64,000 bases of DNA. It comes from Allium sativum. Taxonomy: Eukaryota > Streptophyta > Magnoliopsida > Asparagales > Amaryllidaceae. The notes beneath the pieces are model-generated. The model had not been told where the DNA came from, did not search any database, and was given only the letters and a program-made list of their open reading frames with translations. The translations under genes were made by a program, and so were the position numbers. The stretch spans positions 168,973,079-169,037,078 of the forward strand of contig CM060926.1 in the NCBI GenBank assembly GCA_030737875.1, in the 5' to 3' direction. Every line of letters begins with the position of its first letter. The stretch's first letter is position 1. Positions 11,265 to 20,929 of this stretch are shown one piece after another.

Positions 11265-12212
11265 TGTTAGCCTGCTTTGTGACCAGGCTACCCAAAGCAA
11301 AGATCGTGTTGACACACCTCTGGGTAAATGCTGCCTCATATGGAATCTCTGGATAACATCACTCTCCGACATTGGAGGCATCGTCAGAAGACACAAGGCA
11401 GTTTGTTAAAAATCACAACACCAGTATAAACTGGTCCGAAACCCTTATCAAACAACCTCTTTTGGATCTATTCACATCATATGCTTGTAGCCCTCTGAAT
11501 AAGCTTCAGTTTGAGCTTTGGTTCGGCTCAATCGGACTTACGGTTTGAAAGCTATGCCCGTTTCCGTGAATGGGTCCAGATTAGCATCAACTCGTGTCAT
11601 TCCTGGTCGGATCGCGTACCGTGGATCGTGGATACTGGATCGGATCGCCCCCTCTGTTCGCGGAGCGTCCTCAAGCCACGATCCGTCCACTCCAGCTCAC
11701 AACCAAGCCTCAGATCGTGAAGCCCATATCACGAACCGAGCCCATATCACGAACCGATCCCAGACCCACGAACCGATCGCCGAACCTGCAGATACATGCA
11801 CTGTTTTGACCTATTCTTAAGGCTATTCGATCTCCTACTTTTCCGGATCGCATGCCACGTGTCCTACCACGACCCAGTCCTCCCAGGAGCTTTCCTACAG
11901 CTATAAATACACCTTCAGATGGCATTTTCAGGGGACTTTTGGCATATCCTTGTCCATGGCAGCCATGGCTAACACTTCTCCATGAATAACTATCATCTTC
12001 TTCAATAAAAATCAATGAATTTGGAGAGAATATTCACTGTAATTGTAATCCATGAATGAGATGAGAAAATATGAAGTGGACGTAGGCTCGTTAACGCCGA
12101 ACCACTATAAAAATCTTGTTGTCTCGCTTTTTCTATATTTTTCAGTTATTTCTTCATATCCTATGCTCAAAATACGACAATTTGGGTGTTAGAGTCAAAT
12201 TTTGATCTAACA
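11265..12212 (+). repeat. 5' LTR of element E
   Basis: 948 bp, TGTTAGCC...ATCTAACA, nearly identical to 19383-20330. It is rich in GATCGG/CGATCC/CACGAACCGA motifs at 11610-11790. A TATA box (TATAAATA) is at 11902. A block near 12076-12130 (GTGGACGTAGGCTCG, then GAACCACTATAAA) is shared with LTR B and, more weakly, LTR C. Short frames inside it are repeated in both LTRs and are not genes. Confidence 0.95.
11902..11909 (+). promoter_or_regulatory. TATA box of element E
   Basis: TATAAATA about 640 bp into the LTR; the copy in the 3' LTR is at 20020-20027. LTRs B and C have the same octamer with a similar downstream layout, supporting its role as the core promoter. Confidence 0.65.
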
Positions 12213-12215
12213 TTT

Positions 12216-12232
12216 TGGTGCTTTCACTGAGA
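12216..12232 (+). other. Primer-binding site of element E
   Basis: TGGTGCTTTCACTGAGA starts three bases after the LTR end, the expected place for a tRNA primer site. I cannot assign the tRNA with confidence. Confidence 0.6.
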
Positions 12233-12276
12233 ACTGAATGAGGATTATAAAGAAAATGCACAGGAGCAGGTTAGAG

Positions 12277-12470
12277 CAGGTGGTCGGTTCGCGGATCGCA
12301 GGAGCCATCACGATCCGATTCGCGGTTCGCGGAACGACCTCCGCGAACGGAGCCCAGAGAGCCATCACGATCCGATTCGCGGTTCGCGGATCGCAGGAGC
12401 CATCACGATCCGATTCGCGGATCGCGGAACGACCTCCACGACCCGGGCCCAGAATGATCTTCACGACCCG
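12277..12470 (+). repeat. Direct repeats of CGATCCGATTCGCGG in the leader of element E
   Basis: A unit of about 50-65 bp (GGAGCCATCACGATCC followed by GATTCGCGG) recurs at least three times directly after the primer site. The motif is related to the GATCGG-rich part of the LTR. A 91-codon frame at 12238-12513 reads through the repeats; it could be a degenerate gag N-terminus but carries no domain. Confidence 0.65.
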
Positions 12471-12689
12471 ACCTGGTGTAGGATCCGCGATCCGATCCGA
12501 AGACGATGATTAATTGACGATCCGAGCCACGAACCAGACGACAGTAGCGAACCGCGTCCCAGAAAAGCGGTGACGAACAAGGGTCGCGATCCGACCCAAA
12601 AAAGTGACATATTTTGGAAAAAATGTAATTTTCAGATCATTTCAGAAAAGGCTCTATCTTCCAAAATTGAAAAAATCGTGCGGTGCCCA

Positions 12690-12800
12690 CATTTTCGACC
12701 TAACCGGTTAGGTCGATCGCCGCCGGGACTGCGGGGCCCCGGACCCCCGCCGGCGCTGCGCCCGGACCCGCTGACGGCCTCGCCTTCGGCTCGGAGTACA
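12690..12800. other. GC-rich island in element E
   Basis: About 110 bp of very high GC (GGGGCCCCGG, GCCGGCG, CTTCGGCTCGG) in otherwise AT-rich or balanced DNA. It contains several self-complementary stretches and could fold strongly in element RNA. No frame across it has a recognised domain. Confidence 0.6.
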
Positions 12801-15150
12801 TTCTGACCCACAATTATCACAAATGCTTATCGACCAAGATTCGGTAGGTATTCTGAGGATTCTTTCCAGAAGCCATGACCTCTATCTACCGATGTTATTG
12901 AATGTGAGGAGTTGTTGAAAAGATTCGACACGCTGGCTATGACAGTATACAAAATAATGATGGTCTCAATTCACCTATTTGCCGTCAACCGCATCGAGAT
13001 AGATTGAATTCCACGTGTCCAAGGGTTAGATCGATGTACTTTGGTCCCCAGAGTTAGGAACCAATTGAACCTCCGCAGGCCGTGATTGGATATATGGATC
13101 ATTGCTGGGATGATAACAACTTGACTGCTCACCAGCCACCTTATGACATTGGTCAAGAAATGAGAACTTGAGATCAATGCAAATATGAATCAACCATTAG
13201 CTCTCCACTTCATACAACAGTTGTGATAGGATATACGAACCTTACTTGAAGCCTTGCAAGCCATGCTATTGCATTCAAGCTTATCTGATCGTGGTCTCAA
13301 CCAATCAGGTCTAGCGGAATTCAGAGCTTACATAGCATTTGGGTGTTCACCGTTAAATATCCCTACCAAAGACGGAGTGAGACTGGTCTATGGTGACCAA
13401 GTTATTGGAGAAGCCGACTGATTAGGAAGGATGGAATATGCTACGCAACAGAGATTGCGTGAAACCCAAAGACGCTTCCCCTCCAGATGAAATGGAGTGT
13501 GAAGGAGGTGTCAATATTGCGAATGATGGGAGCATCGCAAAAGGAATTGCCAAACGACCTGCCCGAAGACATAGATTCCAGAGAGGATGGTGATTCGGGA
13601 TGAAGAAGGGTGACATCTAATAACGCAACTGCACGTGTTCCGACTGGTGACGCCGCCCTGACTAAGGTCTTCACATCGGATCTCCTTTAGACCTCTTCCG
13701 AACGACGGAACTTATATGCTTTCAGTAGGCGAGCCTGGATGTGTTCGTTTGAACCAGTGCTAATATTTGCGGGATTTAATCCCAAATTATGAATCATTTC
13801 TTGAGTATAAACCTGAAGTGTTCTCCTGTCAAGCAAATAAGACATATGCAGTAAGTTCACTATCGCGGGATTTTATATGGAGTTGCCATTCGAAATGAAA
13901 GATGAAATCAACCACTTGGAAGTTGTATACAGACGGTGCAAGAAATGATCGGCAACACAACGCCGAAGTTTTGCAGATAACCCCCGAAGGACGACTCGAA
14001 AGGAATTCCAGTCGGAGAAACAACAACTTGCAGCTTACCTAGAATGGGCAGAAGAGTTATTAGATGGATTGGAACGTTACAACATACCTCATATTTCATA
14101 CACAGAAAATCTAAAGTCGAATCATCTGGTCGAATAAGAAAGTTCCGATAATCCAGAAAAGGTAGAGATGATCCCCATCAAGACACCATGAAATACAACC
14201 ATTGATAAAATGGAAGTTGATCCAACGTTGGAGACCAAACCCGGAAGAGGGTCATGGTTAACTCCATGATAAACTTCCTACAGCACAAAATGCATCTAAC
14301 AAGGTGAAGTGAAAGGCGTGCAATCGTTCTTTATGCCTCGAGTCAGCCACCCATTAGATGGGAGATGTACATGAATGAAACTTCTGGCCAACGGCGTTCT
14401 GAAGTTAGAAAGTGAAGATTCATACTTCCACTCTTTTCATCGATTATCTGCCAAGTGACTCACTCCCCTAAGGCTGGGGGCAACCACAGATTTGAGCATA
14501 AATTGCTCGAGATTACATCATCTAATTCGGAGCTGATACATCAAGAAATTTCCTGGCCAATTAACTTAGTCTTGCCTGAAAGTTAGCGAGTTGAAGATCT
14601 AGAATGCTTACGCATGAATGCTGGTTGATTGTCGGCGCACCAACCCTTGTCCCCGATATGGGATCGAGGGTATATCAGCAAATTTATGTGATATGATTAT
14701 CTCTCCAGCTGCTATATTCTATTTCCTAGCACAGAAAGTGCAAAAGTTTCTACAAGCATGAATCCGTTGTTCTCGTGCCAACTTCCATCCTAACACCAAT
14801 GTGATGGCGTGCTACTATTGGCAGTACAAACATGACTCCCCGACACTCTATCCTTACCCTCAGCATGGGGGGCCAAGAGACGATTTAAAGGGAGACGCGC
14901 CCTCATCACTCACTTATGGTACCCACCTAACCGCCTTTGCCATCTCAGGACCCCGATCAAGGCCTATTCATTCTTGGGACTGCCGCCCCACAATATTTTG
15001 GAAAGATATCCTTCATCAGCTAAAAGATTTTGGCAGCCCTTCACTGGCAGAGCTAAGGCGAAGCAAAATGGACCTGCAATGAACATGCAACGCCATTTTC
15101 GCTCATAATGACGCTCATTCCTTTAACAGGACTGTTCTTTAACTATGACT
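12801..15150 (+). other. Non-coding internal region of element E
   Basis: About 2.3 kb without any frame above about 95 codons. Some stretches have coding-like composition (for example 14801-15082) but I recognise no gag or pol motif, and stops are frequent in all frames. It may be an ancient, fully decayed polyprotein or filler. Confidence 0.5.
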
Positions 15151-15750
15151 CTTATATTTGCATGATTTATGAGTTATTGATGTAGTTAACTCAGATGAAC
15201 TAATATGTGGATGGTGTAGGTACCCCGGATTTGATACCGATCAGATTTCTGACACCCGCATATGGGATTATAAAACAGAACCATAACGAGCTCGACTGAA
15301 CTGCTCGTCTACAAAACCACGCCCTCCATCTAAAGAAAATCATATAGCTCAAGGTGGATCTAGAATGACCATCCAATCCTTGGCTCACGCGTGGCAGAAC
15401 AAAAAAAAAAACAATCGTACATAAATCATTGAATCGCAAAGTCGTAGTCCGACACCAGAAGAACGCAGTGTGACCGCCCATATGCCTCGATCCTGTCCTC
15501 GACGCCACTGAATCGCACGAATCTGAATAAAGGAGGCGGCACTGCCCCTTGATATGCTCACTATTCAATCATGCAATTTACTTTCACATGCTTTCCGAGT
15601 TATTGACATGACTAACTCATGCGATATGAATAATGCAGGTACCCGAAGTCAGGTGCCAACCATCCCTCCCGTAGACTGTTCGGGGGAACTCAAAGCCTTG
15701 GCAAATGCTCCAACTGTTCGTCCGACTGGTTTTAATCCTCAGAGCTTGGA

Positions 15751-16850
15751 TTAAAATATAAACCTAGGACGAGTTCGATGGGCATTCAAGATTGCAGACC
15801 GCTTGATCCGTGACTCTGACTCTCCAGAGCCGAGAGAGAGTATAAAGGACGCGAAGATGATGTCTACAAGGCATGGCGGTGTACCATGATCGGAGCCGCC
15901 TAAGCAAAACTCTAACCTCGGCGACTGCCAGGAGGGTATAAAAGCGTCTCCGATTGAGCGCTGAGAAAGAGCTCCTACCCCGCTGAAGGATCGGGGAGCG
16001 ACGGAATTGCTGAGCTCGAACTCTAATTCTCCAGAGTTGAGAATGAGTATAAAAGCCCTCTGATTGAGCGCTGAGAAATGTGCTGGAGACTCAGCACCCC
16101 CCATAATTTCTACTCCGCTGAAGGATCGTTGAGCATACCATGAAACGAACTAGAACTCCTACCCCGCTGAAGGATCGGGGAACCGCTGAGTTTAAACTCC
16201 AGAGAGAGTATAAAGGCGCCAGAGACTTAGCGCCACGAGGGCTCCTACCCCGCCAGAGTGTCGGGGGATTAACTGAGCTTTGAGCCCGAATCCTCCATGC
16301 CCAGACATGGGGACAAAACAAATAAGATCCTAATCAATCCTCAACAAAGCCCTGGACAGGCACTAAGTTAATGATTGATTGGAAGCATACCTATACACAC
16401 ATATTACTTTAGTGCATTTTCATTTATAATTGCATTGACTACTTATAGCGCTTCATGACTTATTTGCCCATTCGCAGGTACAAGACAATGCGAAAGAAAC
16501 AAAAATTTTATTACTAAACGCAGGTTTACAAAAGATAACTAGTCAAGAACGCGAGGGCCTCATTCGCAACAATGGCAACATGCTAATGGAAAACGAACAA
16601 AGGGTCGCATCCAGAAGGATGATGTAGGCCCCTTGAAGACCAGAAAGCAGATGAAAAGAGAACGTCCATCTGCTCATCCCAACTTACTTCCAGAACAGGA
16701 AGCTCAGACGGGAGCACTCGAGGCGACTACAATCTGACTCTTCACCGCTTGATTTCTGTCCTCAGAGCTTGAACGGGAGAGTATAAAGGCGCTAGAGACT
16801 TAGCGCCACAAGAACTCTTACCCCGCCGGAGTTTCGGGGGTCAGACTGAA
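15751..16850 (+). repeat. Degenerate hairpin repeats in element E
   Basis: A composite motif recurs about five times. It consists of CTCCAGAG...GAGTATAAA(A/G)GCG, then GAGCGCTGAGA or GGCGC...GCGCC, then CTACCCCGCTGAAGGATCGGGGAGC. Examples lie around 15820, 15930, 16030, 16150, 16200 and 16780. Two parts are inverted repeats: CCCCG...CGGGG and GGCGC...GCGCC. Similar degenerate arrays occur in the 3' parts of B and C. Variable 3' tandem repeats are a known property of the plant Tat lineage. Confidence 0.7.
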
Positions 16851-17365
16851 AGCAACTTCCTCTCCTCATGTTTACATGTCTGAATTCAAAAGGTTCCTTG
16901 AGGACTAGGAAACAAATGCAAAGAGAACGTTTTTTGGTCCTAACCTACTTCCCGACTCGAAAGCTCAGATGAGACTAGATACATCTCATGCAACCGTTAG
17001 ATGTGACACACCATCGTATCTCCGACCTTTCCCTTGACGCAGGAGGCAAGCTGGAACACTCGGGACGATCACAGTCTAACCTTTCGTCGTTTGATGCCGA
17101 TCCTCAGAGCCTGGATAAAGGACAAAAGATTAGCGTGGATTTCGTACCAACAAATCGATTTTCACCCAACTCTAACTCATGATGCGAAGAGGGAGTATGA
17201 AAGATATGGATTTGAAGTCTGCTACTCAGAACAAACCCCCGAGGGTGAGGGCGCCAGCACTGAACTGGAAGGCCGAGCAACAATCATCAATTCGCTGGAA
17301 ATGATAAAATTGAAGTTCAAGTAATGACGAACTAGGCATAGTCAGATATCAACCATCAGCTTGGG

Positions 17366-17890
17366 TTGAACACAAACCAATCAGCAGGCATGCAGCATGC
17401 AGCTTCGATTCATAACATCATGGATGGAAACACGGGCAATGGAACAACTACCTGCAATAACCCAGATGAAAATACAAAGATCGCAACAAGCTCAGGTCAT
17501 GCACGACCAGCATTAGTTCCAACTCGAATGAATACTCAAGCGACATTTCAGACTCAGCTCCAAGAAAGAACGCAACAACTCGAAAAACAGGAACCCGGTC
17601 AGGTCGAATGACTCAAACCATGACCCGGGGGCAATATCGACGTGGAAACAAGAAATCAGCAAAGACCCCCTTTGTAATCTCAGATTCGATGCTGGGGGCA
17701 CCAGCCAGGATCTTGATAATATGCATCAATTCTTTGATGGCAACCTACTCGCTAGTTTGATTCGGCACCTCTCAAGAAGCTTTTCTTCTCAAGATGATGT
17801 GGGTAACGACAATCATAGCCTCTTCACATGGGACATTAGAATATCCTCTTATTCCCACATATTTCAATGCTTCACCACAACGAGACTTCC
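17366..17890 (+). pseudogene. gag N-terminal remnant in element E
   Basis: The segment near 17694-17880 translates to a run matching the gag of element B at 29000-29160. Both have GGTS near the start, an NLLASLIRHLSR versus NWLANLIERLSR block, and a QDDVGNDNHSLFT versus QNDMDDVNHNPFT block. The frame at 17366-17611 just upstream carries SGHARPALVP, which aligns with SGRARPTSAS of B. Stops separate the pieces and the capsid core and zinc knuckle are missing. It lies 5 kb after the primer site and after the hairpin repeats, an unexpected order for gag. Confidence 0.6.
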
Positions 17891-17899
17891 TCAGAGGCT

Positions 17900-19371
17900 T
17901 TGACGAATTCAACCCTGAGGTGGATAGACCTTTATGACAAAAAAAAAGAGTGTTAACGTCGAGACGAATAACCAAGATGCTTTTCCGACTAAAGAATAGA
18001 GCACCTTTCAATTCCTGAAACAGTGAGGACAAAGGAAAAGCCCCGGAAAAGAATGACAAAAATGTGCAGTTACAAAGAGAACCTATACCACTTATTGAGC
18101 CCATGATCTTGTTTGTCAAGCACAATTGAACCGAGTATGAGAAAGAGACTCAATAAGACTGTGATAACCATTTCGGACTATGCCGAAGCATAAACGGAGG
18201 GGCCCAACTAACTTCATAACGACATTTATTCACTCGCATTCAACAACCTTACTTAACTCCACAACTGATCTGATGAGAGTAACCGAAGTCGCTGATGCCC
18301 GATGAGGCAATCCTCACTATCTGACTAAAGAGAAGAGATGATATCAAAGCAAATGTGGTTCAACCCTTCGCATATACAATTCCGATTTTTGCTAAATTGA
18401 GAAACAGTACAGAATGATCTGGGTGGACTAAGATTGCTGAACCTGCAACTCTTACCAGATGCAACGACAGGAAGTATAAAATCTTCAAGACTAAATGCCT
18501 TATTGACTCAACTCAACCCCCATCGATACTGGGGGCATAAATACTGACCTCGCTTGTCCTCCGATGGCACTGAGAGCGCAAGCGTCGGTTCGTAGACTAA
18601 CTTTAAAGACAATCCAGGCATGAAATTGGATTCAAAACATGTATGTCATGCCTCCGGAGTACAACCTTACTCATCTTTGCCGACCAAGCGAGCTAGCTTG
18701 TGGATCAAATGTGAACTTAAAGACTCAAACTACATCGAATGGAAGGAGTGGCAAACCTATCCACTACCTTGCGATGGTGACGATCCTATAGGCACTGGTC
18801 CATATAATTTTAACAACATCCCTTACTGCCTGCTTCATATGTGAATATTGGATTAAGAAATGATCCGTAACAATTGTGGAGTCTCTCGACTACGATCCAG
18901 AGTGATCATGGCTTTTGAATTCCTTACTGTTACGATTCAATGCGATTTTAAGATCCTGAATCAATATCAAGATATCAGGCTAGTCCAAACTTGAGTACAA
19001 ATGACAAATTCGTATGATGATTTTGGCGTGCTCCATCCCAATGGTCCAGATGGTAGCTTAGAGCCCGAAGATTCTTGAAACACTCCATTATTCGGGTGAC
19101 TATTCCATACATTGACTCATATATAAAAGAAAGATCGATCCTACCATGCGCATGACTTGTGTGGAATGATGCCGTTGTTTGGCAACGATCTGTGCATGTA
19201 GAATCACGCTCGGGAGCCAACGGTTTAGCATGACTTTTTGAACTTGGCCTGACTAGCTCCAATGGAAGCAATGCAACAATTGGATAAAGCCATCTCAAGG
19301 ATAAATGACGTTCCAGAGAGATTTACCTCAACATATTCAAAGCACATCTCATCTTCGATAAGATGTACTTT
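17900..19371 (+). other. Non-coding 3' internal region of element E
   Basis: About 1.5 kb up to the polypurine tract with only short frames. CTGGGGGCA-type junction motifs occur near 17690 and 18528. I recognise no domain. Confidence 0.5.
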
Positions 19372-19382
19372 GGGGGGCAAAA
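19372..19382 (+). other. Polypurine tract of element E
   Basis: GGGGGGCAAAA directly before the 3' LTR, the plus-strand primer. The G-run plus GCAAAA form matches element C (60227-60237) and B (30874-30883). Confidence 0.85.
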
Positions 19383-20330
19383 TGTTAGCCTGCTTTGTGA
19401 CCAGGCTACCCAAAGCAAAGATCGTGTTGACACACCTCTGGGTAAATGCTGCCTCATATGGAATCTCTGGATAACATCACTCTCCGACATTGGAGGCATC
19501 GTCAGAAGACACAAGGCAGTTTGTTAAAAATCACAACACCAGTATAAACTGGTCCGAAACCCTTATCAAACGACCTCTTTTGGATCTATTCACATCATAT
19601 GCTTGTAGCCCTCTGAATAAGCTTCAGTTTGAGCTTTGGTTCGGCTCAATCGGACTTACGGTTTGAAAGCTATGCCCGTTTCCGTGAATGGGTCCAGATT
19701 AGCATCAACTCGTGTCATTCCTGGTCGGATCGCGTACCGTGGATCGTGGATACTGGATCGGATCGCCCCCTCTGTTCGCGGAGCGTCCTCAAGCCACGAT
19801 CCGTCCACTCCAGCTCACAACCAAGCCTCAGATCGTGAAGCCCATATCACGAACCGAGCCCATATCACGAACCGATCCCAGACCCACGAACCGATCGCCG
19901 AACCTGCAGATACATGCACTGTTTTGACCTATTCTTAAGGCTATTCGATCTCCTACTTTTCCGGATCGCATGCCACGTGTCCTACCACGACCCAGTCCTC
20001 CCAGGAGCTTTCCTACAGCTATAAATACACCTTCAAATGGCATTTTCAGGGGACTTTTGGCATATCCTTGTCCATGGCAGCCATGGCTAACACTTCTCCA
20101 TGAATAACTATCATCTTCTTCAATAAAAATCAATGAATTTGGAGAGAATATTCACTGTAATTGTAATCCATGAATGAGATGAGAAAATATGAAGTGGACG
20201 TAGGCTCGTTAACGCCGAACCACTATAAAAATCTTGTTGTCTCGCTTTTTCTATATTTTTCAGTTATTTCTTCATATCCTATGCTCAAAATACGACAATT
20301 TGGGTGTTAGAGTCAAATTTTGATCTAACA
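19383..20330 (+). repeat. 3' LTR of element E
   Basis: 948 bp, two visible differences from 11265-12212, followed by the AGGGT duplication. Near identity implies the most recent insertion in the window. Confidence 0.95.
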
Positions 20331-20362
20331 AGGGTACATCCTTGATCTTTCATTTTCCTTAA
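20331..20362 (+). pseudogene. pol: Last codons of element A pol, cut off by element E
   Basis: After the duplicated AGGGT the integrase frame of A continues for nine codons and ends at TAA, 20360-20362. These residues follow the YPFLFEG of the chromodomain-like tail. E therefore removed only the extreme C-terminus of the polyprotein. Confidence 0.75.
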
Positions 20363-20916
20363 GTTGCGCTTTTATCTTTTTTTTTTAGGTATATTTCCTC
20401 GACCTTATCTTTTAGGTAGAAACCCCTTTGGATGGAAACATGTAATTGAAACATGTTATGGATGATGGTTGCAAGTGGTTGCAAGTGATTGCTAGTGGTT
20501 GCTCGTGGTTGCATATACACACACAATCTAGGTTTTAGATCGGCTCAGTCACTTCATATTGCATATGCATATATGTTTGCATTCGTTTGTGGTTGAACTT
20601 TAATGTGTTGTCATGTGGATGCTGCATTTGTATTGAATGATTGTGCACTCATGTAGAATCAAGAATAGGAAAATTTGCATACATAATGGGTTCATGGCAC
20701 TTACATAATTCGCATTAAGGAGGTCAACTGAATCAGTAGACCGCCTGATTTTGCATTAGATAAGTACATGTACACACACACTTCGCATATGATCATGAAG
20801 CATTAGAAGTCTTTTAAGGACAATGGATGCTCGTGTTTGATGGATGAGTAGATGGATGATTGGATGTTAGGATATACATTCCTCCTAACTTGAAGATTTC
20901 GGGACGAAATCCTTTT
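20363..20916 (+). other. 3' untranslated region of element A
   Basis: About 550 bp between the pol stop and the PPT, without coding content. It includes a 10-bp repeat array at 20467-20514 and ends with the sequence TTCGGGACGAAATCCTTTTA, which element D shares in near-identical form before its own 3' LTR (46641-46657). Confidence 0.7.
20467..20514 (+). repeat. 10-bp tandem repeat (GGTTGCAAGT)
   Basis: Five diverged units of GGTTGC(A/T)(A/C)GT in the 3' untranslated region of A. A slippage-type array. Confidence 0.7.
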
Positions 20917-20929
20917 AAGTGGGGGAGAA
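20917..20929 (+). other. Polypurine tract of element A
   Basis: AAGTGGGGGAGAA directly before the TG of the 3' LTR; it primes plus-strand DNA synthesis. Element D has AAGTGGGGGAGAT at 46658-46670. Confidence 0.9.

Larger units (their letters stand above)
11265..20330 (+). mobile_element. Element E: young non-autonomous Tat-like LTR retrotransposon nested in A
   Basis: It spans 9066 bp with two 948-bp LTRs that differ at only two positions I could find (in AAACAACC/AAACGACC and TTCAGATG/TTCAAATG). It has TG...CA ends, a primer-site-like sequence at 12216 and a PPT at 19372. The 7.17-kb internal region has no RT, RNase H, integrase or protease that I can recognise, only a gag remnant near 17366-17880. 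It therefore resembles a large retrotransposon derivative that depends on proteins from elsewhere. Its LTR and gag remnant resemble those of element B, and its PPT resembles those of B and C. Confidence 0.92.
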
